This document shows positions 1 through 7,097 of a DNA stretch of 14,856 nucleotides, piece by piece. A program made the position numbers and the translations under genes. The DNA comes from an uncultured Slackia sp. (GTDB lineage Bacteria > Actinomycetota > Coriobacteriia > Coriobacteriales > Eggerthellaceae): contig CAKUEV010000025.1 in NCBI GenBank assembly GCA_934646845.1, positions 1 to 14,856 on the forward strand, in the 5' to 3' direction. The first letter of the stretch is position 1. Every line of letters starts with the position of its first letter. The notes below the pieces were generated by a model that was given only the letters and a program-made list of their open reading frames with translations, made no database searches and was not told the origin of the DNA.

Positions 1-360
1 CCCCCGGGGAAATAAGCACCTTGACGGCAGGTCTGCCAAGTGAGCCTTCTCTTGTACGAAAACAGGCGCTTCATGCATCGAGCGCAACTCGACTTCGGGC
101 CGTTCGGGGCGAATCTTAGCGATTGCGTGAATCGACAGAGCACAGAAAGGCGCCCGAAAAAAATCGAAGAGGCTGGCTTGGAGGAACAAACTGCCCTTTT
201 CTTGAGCACGAGAAACGGAGGCAGTTCGGGAACCCTCGAGTCAGCCCCTATGCCATGGTCTTTATTGAAGCCATTCAAGTTTTGTTTTAAGGCGCAGTCC
301 AGCATGACGAGCAATTGCCCGCCACGACGCGCGTACCTAATCGGAAAAACGCCCCTCGCG
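1..360. other. Gene-free stretch at the left edge
   Basis: No convincing coding region is seen on either strand between the window edge and the end of the reactivation protein gene. The only long open frame (plus strand, from 40) is the antisense shadow of that gene and matches no family I recognise. On the minus strand two short frames starting at 75 and 71 stay open to the window edge (about 25 codons), but neither has a ribosome binding site, so a gene running out of the window cannot be decided. The stretch holds one imperfect hairpin, listed separately. Confidence 0.5.
189..226 (-). terminator. Possible hairpin terminator downstream of the metF operon
   Basis: An inverted repeat pairs AACTGCC (189-195) with GGCAGTT (220-226). 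An inner TTTCT/AGAAA stem (198-202 with 211-215) is separated from it by a small internal loop. Read on the minus strand it is followed by TGTTCC, so there is only a short broken T run. It lies 135 bp beyond the stop codon of the minus-strand reactivation gene. The function as a terminator is inferred and weak; it could equally be a chance hairpin or part of an RNA from a neighbouring region. Confidence 0.25.
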
Positions 361-1056
361 CTATCGCTTCCAGCAGGGCGTGCCGGCGGCGCGCAGCGTG
401 CAGCTTTGCTTGCAGGCACAACCTTCGCAGCTCGCCTTCACACCCGAAACCTCATCGAGGTTCGCGCTCGCATCGAACAACCCCACGAATGCCGTGACGC
501 TTTTCGCGGGAATGAGCAAATTCGATTCCGTCGCCACCATTCCAAGGCGCTTGTCCGCCGCGAGCACGCGCACGATTTCAGGCTGAAGCGAGAGCGGCAA
601 ATCACCATAGCCAGGGCTGTATCGCCAGTTCGTGCGCATGCCGCGCTTCGCGGCATCGGCCACCACGGCCGCCTCGCATGCATCGGCCACGCTTTCCACG
701 AGCGAACTTCCCGCCGCGCCATAAATGGCCGCGTCGAGCGCGCTTTGCGCTTTCCGACGTGCCATGGCGGCCTCGTTCGCCACACCAAGCGTGCAGGCCA
801 AAACGGCGCATTCCGCCGCACCTTTCAGGTGACGCGCGATATCGGCGCCCTCGAGCACAAGCGAACTGCCCACAAGACGCACGCCCTGCGCACATGCCTC
901 AACGGGAAACGAACGAAACACAAACCCTGGCCGAGCCTCGCGCTCGCATGCCGCGATATTGTTGTCGATGCGCGCTTCCATCTCGGCATCGAGCTCTTGG
1001 CCGGCATAGCCCAAATAGCGCAACGCTTCAGCCTTATTAACCCTGTAATCAGGCAT
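361..1056 (-). CDS. Stand-alone methionine synthase reactivation (B12-dependent MetH activation domain) protein
   Basis: This 231-residue protein resembles the C-terminal reactivation domain of cobalamin-dependent methionine synthase. That domain uses S-adenosylmethionine to re-methylate oxidised cob(II)alamin. The key segment is RYSPGYGDLPLSLQP at residues 145-159, which contains the R-x-x-P-G-Y SAM-binding motif, followed by GMVATES (172-178) and a Ser/Val-rich strand, as in MetH. The start at 1056 was chosen because homology begins there and it lies 14 bp after the metF stop, although its ribosome binding site is poor; a longer frame from 1194 would overlap metF heavily. The C-terminus carries clustered cysteines (C210, C213, C215, C219, C228) that could bind metal. 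The position behind metF fits a role with a MetH lacking its own reactivation domain, or with another corrinoid methyltransferase; that partner is not in the window. Confidence 0.82.
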   Translation of the reverse strand: MPDYRVNKAEALRYLGYAGQELDAEMEARIDNNIAACEREARPGFVFRSFPVEACAQGVRLVGSSLVLEGADIARHLKGAAECAVLACTLGVANEAAMARRKAQSALDAAIYGAAGSSLVESVADACEAAVVADAAKRGMRTNWRYSPGYGDLPLSLQPEIVRVLAADKRLGMVATESNLLIPAKSVTAFVGLFDASANLDEVSGVKASCEGCACKQSCTLRAAGTPCWKR

Positions 1057-1070
1057 TTTGCTGCCAAGCT

Positions 1071-1934
1071 TTACGCAATCGCGCCCGCATCGCGCAGCGC
1101 CTGAACGGCGGCTTCCGCAATATCGGGACGATTCATGGTGTAAACATGCAAGCCGTCGACGCCTTCCTTCGAAAGGCCCACGAACTGCTGGCACGCATAA
1201 TCGATGCCCGCCTGGCGCAGCGCCTTCGGGTCATCTTCGTAACGCGCGAGCAGCTTGATGATGGGCGACGGCAGGCTTGCGCCGCACATGAACACCATGC
1301 GCTGAATCTGTGCCTTCGAAAGGAACGGCATAATGCCAAACGTGATAGGCACGGTAATGCCCGCCTTATGTGCGGCGTCGAGAAAGCGCAGCGCAAGATC
1401 GTTATCGAAAAACAGCTGCGTGACGAAAAATTGCGCGCCCGCATCCTGCTTTTCCTTCAAATGGCGAATGCTCTCGTCGAAATCGAGGCAGTCAATATGG
1501 CCTTCCGGATATGCCGCCGCGCCCACGCAAAAGCCAGCCTCGCGCGCAACGGGAATCAGATCTTTGGCGAACTTGAAATCTTTCGGGGCCGCCCCCGGCA
1601 CCGCATCGCCGCGCAGAGCGAGCACATTTTCGATGCCGGCAGCCTTCATGGATGCAAGCACGGAATCGATGCCCGCGCGATCGGCATTCATGCACGTAAG
1701 GTGGGCCATCATATTCAAGCCGTATTCGTCTTGCGCCATTTTCGCCACATCAACCGTACGCGAAGAATTACCCGACCCGCCCGCTGAATAGGTCACGGAA
1801 ACGAACGAAGGCGAAAGCGGCGCCAAACCGCCAATGACCTCGCGGGCCTCCTCTACGGGAAGGTCACCCTTCGGGGGGAAGATTTCGAACGAAACGGGCA
1901 GCTTCTCGCCGCCAAAAACATCGATGATGTGCAT
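1071..1934 (-). CDS. metF: Methylenetetrahydrofolate reductase
   Basis: This cytoplasmic flavoprotein reduces 5,10-methylene-tetrahydrofolate to 5-methyl-tetrahydrofolate, feeding methionine synthesis and, in acetogens, the methyl branch of the Wood-Ljungdahl pathway. It has 287 residues, the normal size of the bacterial catalytic-domain form. Recognisable motifs are SFEIFPPK (15-22, with the catalytic-type Glu17), VTYSAGG (47-53), HLTC (78-81), LALRGD (105-110, FAD binding), AAYPEGH (140-146), a glutamine-containing TQLFF block (172-176), FGIMP (199-203) and HVYTMNR (263-269). The start at 1934 follows an AAAGGAG ribosome binding site at 1940-1946. A longer frame to 2060 adds only non-homologous sequence. 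It is co-directional with, and closely followed by, the MetH reactivation protein, so the two are probably one transcript. Whether the enzyme serves methionine synthesis or acetogenesis cannot be told from this window. Confidence 0.95.
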   Translation of the reverse strand: MHIIDVFGGEKLPVSFEIFPPKGDLPVEEAREVIGGLAPLSPSFVSVTYSAGGSGNSSRTVDVAKMAQDEYGLNMMAHLTCMNADRAGIDSVLASMKAAGIENVLALRGDAVPGAAPKDFKFAKDLIPVAREAGFCVGAAAYPEGHIDCLDFDESIRHLKEKQDAGAQFFVTQLFFDNDLALRFLDAAHKAGITVPITFGIMPFLSKAQIQRMVFMCGASLPSPIIKLLARYEDDPKALRQAGIDYACQQFVGLSKEGVDGLHVYTMNRPDIAEAAVQALRDAGAIA

Positions 1935-2309
1935 GCGAACTCCTTTGCGCAAAGCAATCCATCGTTTTTGCTTCGACCCACCGCTTCCGACTTGCCGCAC
2001 AGCGATTCGTTCCTTATGGCTTACCGTGAATCGCCCTCCGCGTCGATGAGACGTACGCATGCCCCATCTTCCAGCCGCGAGCCGAGCAGCGAGCTGGCCA
2101 AGTACCGAACCACGGGTTGGCCGAGCGACAGGCTAGCCGCGTGCTGGGCACACCATCACGCGCACGATGCACAAACGCGAGTGAAATCGAGGGGTCGATG
2201 CAAAAACTACCTACGTAAGCGATATGGATAATAACGCTTTATCGCGGTGGAGCGTTTTAGGACCGCCTGAAACGCACGAGAAATCGAGTATTGACCATAT
2301 GGCAACAAT
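1935..2309 (-). other. Gene-free leader region upstream of metF
   Basis: About 375 bp without a credible gene. The 100-codon plus-strand frame from 1929 is low-complexity and matches nothing I know. I looked on the minus strand for SAM and cobalamin riboswitch hallmarks, which would be expected before metF, and did not recognise any. AT-rich stretches occur around 2215-2245 (minus strand TATTATCC) and 2290-2310, where a promoter could lie, but no convincing -35/-10 pair was found. The only clear signal is the metF ribosome binding site at 1940-1946. Confidence 0.45.
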
Positions 2310-2353
2310 ACGGCGGGCCCGGCATGCGATTGCATTTACGCCAAACCCGCCGT
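2310..2353 (-). terminator. Probable hairpin terminator after the U32 gene
   Basis: Perfect 8-bp inverted repeat, ACGGCGGG (2310-2317) with CCCGCCGT (2346-2353). It encloses a GGC/GCC step and an ATGC/GCAT mini-stem. It starts 8 bp after the stop codon of the minus-strand U32 gene. On the minus strand the stem is followed by ATTGTTG rather than a T run, so it is at best a weak intrinsic terminator or a 3' end stabiliser. The structure is seen; the function is inferred. Confidence 0.5.
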
Positions 2354-2361
2354 CGCGCGCA

Positions 2362-3891
2362 CTATTCGATTGTTCGGCCTTCGCACTGGCCAGCGCGCAA
2401 AACACGCAGGATATCGCCTTCGCGCAACTCTTCCTCGCAATCGAAAGAATACGTCTCCATCGTTCGATTCGCGACGTTGACGGCGCATAGCGTTCCGCCC
2501 ACAACCCGCGGATCGGCGCCAGCAAGCACTCCCTCGCGACGACGCTCCACATCGTCGGGGTTCGCATCGTCGGCTGCGTGCCACACCAAACGCGTGGGCT
2601 TGATCGTGAAAACGCCCCGCCCGGGCGAGAGCACTTCGAGAGTCTCGCCTTCGAAGAAGCGGTTGCGACACATTGCAACTGAGCGATGCGCCTGCGCGGG
2701 AGACGCCGCGAGCTCGTCGATGAACGAAAGGCTCACGCAGCCTTTCTTTTCCGCATAAGGGTCCGATGCGATTGCCTGGCGACGCGCCGCGATCCCGGCT
2801 TCAGGCCACGGCTGAATCTCGGCAGCGCGGCAATCGGTCGCGGCCGGCAGCTCATCCGCCGCTGGCGACGGCGCGGCCTTTCCGCACGAAATCACGCGAG
2901 CAACCATTTGATAATCGCGCGCGTATTCCTTCACGCCTTGGTTTTGACCAGGGGAGCCAAAGTAGAACCCCGTCGAATAGGGTCGGTGACTCGTGGTTTC
3001 GAGCTCGGCCTGCCACGCATCGGCAGGCTCGCCGTCGAGCACGTGGCGATACGCGTTCACGGCCGACGCCACATAGTAGGCGCCTTTCGCGCGGCCTTCA
3101 ATTTTGATGCTGTCGACACCCGCCTCGGAAAGCTCGCGCACATGCGAAAGCATGTTCATATCGGTAGAGCTCATGATAAAACTGCCGCCGTCTTCCTCAA
3201 TAACCGAGAAAGGCTCGCCCGGGCGCGTTTCTTCCACGACCGTATACTTCCAGCGGCATGGCTGCGCGCAATGGCCGTTGTTCGCACCGCGCGCGGGACT
3301 CACCATATAGTCACTCATGAGGCAGCGGCCCGAATAGGCCATGCACATGGCGCCGTGCACGAACGCTTCGATTTCCAAATCGTCGGGAATGTTGTCGCGC
3401 ATGCGGGCGATATCGGAAAGGCTCATTTCGCGCGCCACCACCACGCGGCTCACGCCCAGGTCGTGGTAAGCCTTCGCGGCTTCGGCATTCATGCACGACG
3501 CCTGCGTGGAAAGATGCAGCTCAAGCTTTGGCGCCACGCGCTTGCATACAGAAAGCGCGCCCATATCGCTCACGATGGCCGCATCGACACCCGCGTCTTG
3601 CAGCATGGCGAAATAATCGGGCAGGCCCGCCACGTCGCTATCCTTCATGAGCGTGTTTGCGGTCACAAAGACCTTCACGCCATGCTCATGGGCGAAGTTC
3701 ACGGCAGAGACGATGCCCGCATCGTCAAAGTTCGATGCGCGGCGACGCATGCCGAAGCGTTTGCCCGCCAAATACACGGCGTCAGCGCCAAAATGGACGG
3801 CGCATTCCAGCTGCTCCATGCCGCCCGCAGGCGCCAACAGCTCCATAGGTCGCGCCATGCCGGCGCAGGTGTGTTTCAGTGAAGTAATCAT
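2362..3891 (-). CDS. Peptidase U32 family protein, TrhP/YegQ-like tRNA hydroxylation factor
   Basis: U32 proteins of this type are linked to prephenate-dependent 5-hydroxyuridine formation at the tRNA wobble position (TrhP/YegQ); other family members modify rRNA or ubiquinone. The N-terminal part opens with MELLAPAGG and GADAVYLAG, typical of the family TIM barrel. The signature EAFVHGAMCMAYSGRC (residues 175-190) and the following C208 and C212 in GHCAQPCRWKY form the four-Cys set (C183, C190, C208, C212) expected to hold an iron-sulfur cluster. With the start at 3891 the protein has 509 residues, somewhat longer than YegQ because of a variable Ala/Pro-rich insertion around residues 330-385 before the C-terminal beta domain. 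The start is uncertain: 3891, 3858 and 3846 all lack a ribosome binding site, and TATGCT lies 7 bp before 3891, which would suit a leaderless mRNA. The substrate here is inferred, not shown. Confidence 0.85.
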   Translation of the reverse strand: MITSLKHTCAGMARPMELLAPAGGMEQLECAVHFGADAVYLAGKRFGMRRRASNFDDAGIVSAVNFAHEHGVKVFVTANTLMKDSDVAGLPDYFAMLQDAGVDAAIVSDMGALSVCKRVAPKLELHLSTQASCMNAEAAKAYHDLGVSRVVVAREMSLSDIARMRDNIPDDLEIEAFVHGAMCMAYSGRCLMSDYMVSPARGANNGHCAQPCRWKYTVVEETRPGEPFSVIEEDGGSFIMSSTDMNMLSHVRELSEAGVDSIKIEGRAKGAYYVASAVNAYRHVLDGEPADAWQAELETTSHRPYSTGFYFGSPGQNQGVKEYARDYQMVARVISCGKAAPSPAADELPAATDCRAAEIQPWPEAGIAARRQAIASDPYAEKKGCVSLSFIDELAASPAQAHRSVAMCRNRFFEGETLEVLSPGRGVFTIKPTRLVWHAADDANPDDVERRREGVLAGADPRVVGGTLCAVNVANRTMETYSFDCEEELREGDILRVLRAGQCEGRTIE

Positions 3892-4071
3892 GACGCACAG
3901 CATAGCAAAAAAACGAACGCGAGCTCTCTCAGGAACAGCGCGAGCAAAAACGGCGCAAGAAGACACCACGATAGAACTGAAATCGTCTTCGAGAATCACC
4001 CCAACGCCGCATCCCGCAGCATTTCCAAGCGCAGGTCCCGCAATATTTGAAAAGCTTCGAAAACCGTTTTA

Positions 4072-4135
4072 CGAATGGCGGCAATTTTGACCACCCCCTC
4101 CCCAAGCCCATCGTGGTCAAAACTCCCACCATTCG
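4072..4135. repeat. Imperfect 23-nt inverted repeat with an 18-nt spacer
   Basis: Left arm 4072-4094 and right arm 4113-4135 match at 20 of 23 positions. The inner part TTTTGACCAC/GTGGTCAAAA and the outer CGAATGG/CCATTCG are perfect; the mismatches are clustered between them. The spacer 4095-4112 is C-rich. It lies just beyond the fdn operon terminator and about 180 bp before the U32 start. It could be a second, bulky terminator-like hairpin, a palindromic intergenic repeat or an operator; the sequence alone does not decide. Confidence 0.6.
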
Positions 4136-4154
4136 CAAATATGCACGCCAAACA

Positions 4155-4181
4155 AAGGCCCCCTTCATCGAAGGGGGCCTT
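4155..4181 (-). terminator. Intrinsic terminator of the fdn operon
   Basis: Perfect 12-bp stem, AAGGCCCCCTTC (4155-4166) with GAAGGGGGCCTT (4170-4181), and a 3-nt loop. On the minus strand the stem ends in TT and continues TGTTTGG, giving a T-rich tail, whereas the plus-strand side continues AAAGAAAA. It therefore suits transcription coming from fdhE on the minus strand. It lies about 250 bp beyond the fdhE stop, so the operon would have a long 3' untranslated region. Confidence 0.8.
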
Positions 4182-4250
4182 AAAGAAAACCGCCAGCGTC
4201 CAAAAGAGCGACTGCTGCCATCGGTTTGGTCTAGTCAAGCTTCAATACCC

Positions 4251-4433
4251 TTTGCCTGGCCCGGCCTTTCCCAAGCCGTCCTTGGTACGGCCCGACCCAG
4301 CCCGACCACTCTTGGCTCGGACATAGCTCGGCTCGGCCCAACTTAGCCTGACTAGCTTTTGGTTGGCTCGGCCCAGCTTTGGCTTGCCTGTCCTTTGTTG
4401 GTTCGCCCTCGACTTAGCCCAAGCCGCCTCGGC
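4251..4433. repeat. Degenerate GC-rich repeat tract behind fdhE
   Basis: About 180 bp built from loosely repeated words of the kind TTGGCTCGGCCCAGCTT. GGCTCGGCCCA occurs exactly twice (4330-4340 and 4365-4375). Related words GGCTCGG (4314), AGCTCGGCTCGG (4325) and CCTCGGCC (4427) occur between and around them. The tract is unlike its surroundings in composition and contains no gene. It starts at the fdhE stop codon and ends before the operon terminator, so it is probably transcribed as 3' untranslated RNA. Its origin, for example slippage expansion or decay of an older repeat, is unknown. Confidence 0.55.
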
Positions 4434-5357
4434 CTAGCTGTTTTCCTGCTTGAGCTGCTGCGCGACGAGTTCCAAATTCGCGGTTACCACATCTTCCACC
4501 TCGTAAGAGAACGGCGTCAAATCGCCAGCCTCCACAAAACGGGTGCGAATGTGGCCGCCACATTCGTCGCACACATGCAGGCGGTGCGACTCGTCGCCCT
4601 CGACCGAAACATAATGCAAATGCGCCGGATTCTGAGTGCCGCAACGCGCACAGCGCACGCGCTCAAACTCCCATTCGGCGCCGCACTGGCCGCACCACAG
4701 CATGCGCCCGTTACCGCTCGAAAACGGATTCGGGCCCACGTACGCCATGGTCGCCTCGCCACCACACACCGGGCACGCCATGGGCTTGCCGCCCTCGGGG
4801 GCATGCAGCTGCACAAGTCCCGCGCGAGCGAGACCGCACACCGAGCTCGCCGCCGACGAGATGAACGGCTTGATGGCCGCGGAAAGCACGAAACCTGCAA
4901 GCCTCGGCTCGAGAAGCGCGCCCTCGCAGGTCGCCCCCTCGGCATTCGCCAGCGCGTCCATCACCGCGTCGAGATACGCCTCGGGATTGGCGCCAGCAAC
5001 TTCAACAGGAACCAATGCCACGATGCGCGCCCAATCGGCGCTCTTCAGCGCTTCCTGATCGGCGTCGGAAAAGCCGCCTTTTTCGACGAAGCGCGCCGCA
5101 ACAAGCGACGCGGAGTTCGCGAGCAGCTCAGCCGTGACATACGCCGGAGCCTGCGAAAGCACCGGCGTGCCGGCCGTCGCCCATGCGGCGACCTCCGCCG
5201 AACTCGGGCACGCATACGCATGCGAGGTCGACACCTCGCGTTCGATGCGCTCCTGCACTCCCCACAGAGCGCCGAAGAAGCCCAAGCGTTCGGCAAGGGC
5301 CCTATCGCCGCGGCGCGCATATGCTGCCGCCGCGGCGTGGATACGTTTGACATCCAT
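4434..5357 (-). CDS. fdhE: Formate dehydrogenase accessory protein FdhE
   Basis: FdhE is a cytoplasmic factor needed for activity of respiratory formate dehydrogenases. In E. coli it interacts with the catalytic subunit before Tat export. This 307-residue protein has the typical length and the diagnostic C-terminal zinc-ribbon/rubredoxin-like part with four CxxC motifs: CPVC (195-198), CGQC (222-225), CARC (236-239) and CDEC (263-266). The N-terminal half is helical and variable, as in the family. It starts 10 bp after the fdnI stop and is the last gene of the fdnGHI-fdhE operon. The ribosome binding site before the ATG is poor, so translational coupling to fdnI is likely. FdhD, the sulfur transferase that usually works with FdhE, is not in the window. 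Confidence 0.92.
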   Translation of the reverse strand: MDVKRIHAAAAAYARRGDRALAERLGFFGALWGVQERIEREVSTSHAYACPSSAEVAAWATAGTPVLSQAPAYVTAELLANSASLVAARFVEKGGFSDADQEALKSADWARIVALVPVEVAGANPEAYLDAVMDALANAEGATCEGALLEPRLAGFVLSAAIKPFISSAASSVCGLARAGLVQLHAPEGGKPMACPVCGGEATMAYVGPNPFSSGNGRMLWCGQCGAEWEFERVRCARCGTQNPAHLHYVSVEGDESHRLHVCDECGGHIRTRFVEAGDLTPFSYEVEDVVTANLELVAQQLKQENS

Positions 5358-5367
5358 GGGCCGCGCC

Positions 5368-6144
5368 CTATTTCTGCTTGGGGGCGTCGCGCTCGATCAC
5401 GTGCTCGCCCGAGGTCATTTCCTCACGAGCCCAGTGACCCCAGTGATACAGCGCGTCTGCCTCGCTCACGGTGCCATCGCCGAACATGAGGCGATAGGTG
5501 CCGCGGTAGGGCTGGAAGATGCCGCCGCCCAGGAAGATGTGAGCCATGCCGAACACGGCGATCATCAAGAAGCCGAAGTCGTGCAGCCACAGAATGATGC
5601 CGTAGCCCGTGCCGAAATCGAGCACGGTGGAGCCGAGCAGGAGCAGCACGCCCGTGATGCCCATCTCGGCGCCGAACAGCCACAGCATGCCGTCGGCGAA
5701 ACGCTGGCCAGACTTCACTTCGCCCTGGTCAGGCATGTGAATCCACTTTGCCATGAACAGGTAGGGGAAGAACAGCAGCATCCACTTCTTGTCGTCGCTG
5801 TCCCACGAGTGGAACAGGTTCTTGAAGATGTGCGCCACGCCCTTCGGAGCCATGATGGCCGAAATGATAGGCACGCCGACGAAAATCAGGCCCAAAACGC
5901 GATGCGACATGCGAATCGCGAATACAGTCTGGGCGCCAGCCGCCTGAGCCAACGCGGGCACGAACACGAACAGGCCGGAAATGCACAGCAAGATGCAGCA
6001 CACGATGGTCACGCCGTGGGTAATGCGCGCCTGCAGGGAGTGGCGCACGATGCGCTTTTCCTTGCCGGAGGCCTTACGCTGCTTGAGGAATTCCTCGTTT
6101 TTGGCCGCCTCTTCAGCGGACACGACGATGGTTTCGCTACTCAT
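5368..6144 (-). CDS. fdnI: Formate dehydrogenase cytochrome b subunit (gamma)
   Basis: This integral membrane diheme cytochrome b passes electrons from the iron-sulfur subunit to the quinone pool. The 258-residue protein has four hydrophobic segments at about 43-66, 75-98, 153-176 and 184-206. Histidines suited to ligating two b hemes are present in the expected segments: H43 (RITHG), H81 (MSHRV), H188 (WLHDF) and H202 (MAHIF). A GQRFADG stretch (146-152) matches the conserved GQ motif before the third helix. The N-terminal 35 residues are charged and longer than in E. coli FdnI. The start at 6144 was chosen by homology and has a strong GGGAGG ribosome binding site. It overlaps the end of fdnH by 8 bp, indicating translational coupling. 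The longer frame to 6333 only reads into fdnH. Confidence 0.93.
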   Translation of the reverse strand: MSSETIVVSAEEAAKNEEFLKQRKASGKEKRIVRHSLQARITHGVTIVCCILLCISGLFVFVPALAQAAGAQTVFAIRMSHRVLGLIFVGVPIISAIMAPKGVAHIFKNLFHSWDSDDKKWMLLFFPYLFMAKWIHMPDQGEVKSGQRFADGMLWLFGAEMGITGVLLLLGSTVLDFGTGYGIILWLHDFGFLMIAVFGMAHIFLGGGIFQPYRGTYRLMFGDGTVSEADALYHWGHWAREEMTSGEHVIERDAPKQK

Positions 6145-7087
6145 GGTTCTTGCCTCCCTTCCCAAACGGCAGGTTCTCGGTGATGTGCTCCATAACCGAC
6201 TTGGAGTCTTGCGGGTCGCCATGCTGAACAACCTCGCCGGTATCGTAATCGAGGGTGTCCTGCGTCTCGGGGTTGTAGGCAAGACGACGGCGATCGTAGC
6301 CGGCGGCAAGCGCGAACATCGCGCCCAGGCCAACCACGGTAAGGCCGCTGATCACGCCGGTGACGGGCTTCATGACCTGGGTCATGGCGACCGTCGCGGG
6401 GATGCTCGGGTTCTCGAGCTGACCGTGAGCCTCGTAGCCGTACTTCAGCACGTGCAGCACGTGCGTCTTGTAGTTCTCGTCGTTGCCGGCGACGCATGCG
6501 TCGGGATACCCGTGCTCGTGCAGCCATTCGACCTTCTCGTTGGCGATCTTCAACATTTCGTCGCGATCACCGAACTTCAAGGCGTCGGGCTGGCACGTAG
6601 CGACGCACGCAGGCTCCATGCCCGCGCCAATGCGATCGACGCAGCCGGAGCACTTGTTGATGATGCTCTTGCCGAACGTGCCGTCGTTGTAGTAGCGCGG
6701 CACGTCGAACGGGCATGCGCTCTTGCAATACTGGCAACCAATGCACTTGGAGTCGTCGACGGTAACCATGCCCGTCTCTTCGTCCTTCGTGATCGCGCCG
6801 CCCGGGCACACCGTGGCGCACGGAGCGCCATCGCAGTGCTGGCAGCTGCGGCGGCCAAACGCCCAGCCAATAGGCTTGGTGGAATAGGCCGCCGGAGCCT
6901 CGGTCTCGTTGAACGTGATGATCAAACGAGTGTCGCCGTTGATGTCAATCGGGTTTTGATGCGTGCCCGACCATTTCGCTTCCCCGGCCGCGGGCGAAGG
7001 CAGGTCATTCCAGCATTTGCAGGCGACCTGGCATCCCTTGCACGCGGTGCACTTGGAGGAATCGAACAGGATTGCTTTTTCTGCCAT
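6137..7087 (-). CDS. fdnH: Formate dehydrogenase iron-sulfur subunit (beta)
   Basis: This subunit relays electrons from the catalytic subunit to the cytochrome b through four [4Fe-4S] clusters. Sixteen cysteines are present in the ferredoxin-like pattern: C13/16/19/23, C82/85/90/94, C115/118/121/125 and C146/149/161/165. The C-terminal hydrophobic segment at about 243-263 would anchor the protein in the membrane with the cluster domain outside, as in E. coli FdnH. The 316-residue length is normal. The ATG at 7087 follows GGGAGG, which overlaps the fdnG stop codon, so translation is coupled to fdnG. It has no Tat signal of its own and is presumably exported in complex with FdnG. Confidence 0.95.
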   Translation of the reverse strand: MAEKAILFDSSKCTACKGCQVACKCWNDLPSPAAGEAKWSGTHQNPIDINGDTRLIITFNETEAPAAYSTKPIGWAFGRRSCQHCDGAPCATVCPGGAITKDEETGMVTVDDSKCIGCQYCKSACPFDVPRYYNDGTFGKSIINKCSGCVDRIGAGMEPACVATCQPDALKFGDRDEMLKIANEKVEWLHEHGYPDACVAGNDENYKTHVLHVLKYGYEAHGQLENPSIPATVAMTQVMKPVTGVISGLTVVGLGAMFALAAGYDRRRLAYNPETQDTLDYDTGEVVQHGDPQDSKSVMEHITENLPFGKGGKNHE

Positions 7088-7097
7088 GGCTTCCTCC

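Larger units (their letters stand above)
3892..4433. other. Gene-free intergenic region between fdhE and the U32 gene
   Basis: About 540 bp without a credible gene. The short open frames on both strands are low-complexity or contain the inverted repeat and match nothing. It holds three distinct elements listed separately: a 23-nt imperfect inverted repeat (4072-4135), the terminator of the fdn operon (4155-4181) and a degenerate GC-rich repeat tract (4251-4433). Between 3892 and 4071 there is an AT-rich run upstream of the U32 gene (TTTTTTT on the minus strand near 3907-3913) followed by TATGCT at 3899-3904, a possible -10 box without a clear -35. Confidence 0.55.

Noticed and set aside
1..75. 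Minus-strand frames from 75 and 71 open to the window edge, possibly a next gene
   Set aside because: Only about 25 codons, no ribosome binding site and no recognisable sequence; cannot be supported.
40..1104. 354-codon plus-strand open frame opposite the MetH reactivation gene
   Set aside because: Antisense shadow with a GTG start and no ribosome binding site or homology.
1935..2309. SAM or cobalamin riboswitch in the metF leader
   Set aside because: Expected from the gene function, but neither the SAM-I core nor a B12 box could be recognised by eye; a covariance-model scan would settle it.
2686..3882. 398-codon plus-strand open frame opposite the U32 gene
   Set aside because: Antisense shadow; no recognisable domain, and the U32 signature on the other strand is unambiguous.
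4047..4346. 99-codon plus-strand frame and overlapping minus-strand frames between fdhE and the U32 gene
   Set aside because: They read through an inverted repeat, a terminator and a low-complexity tract; no ribosome binding site or homology.
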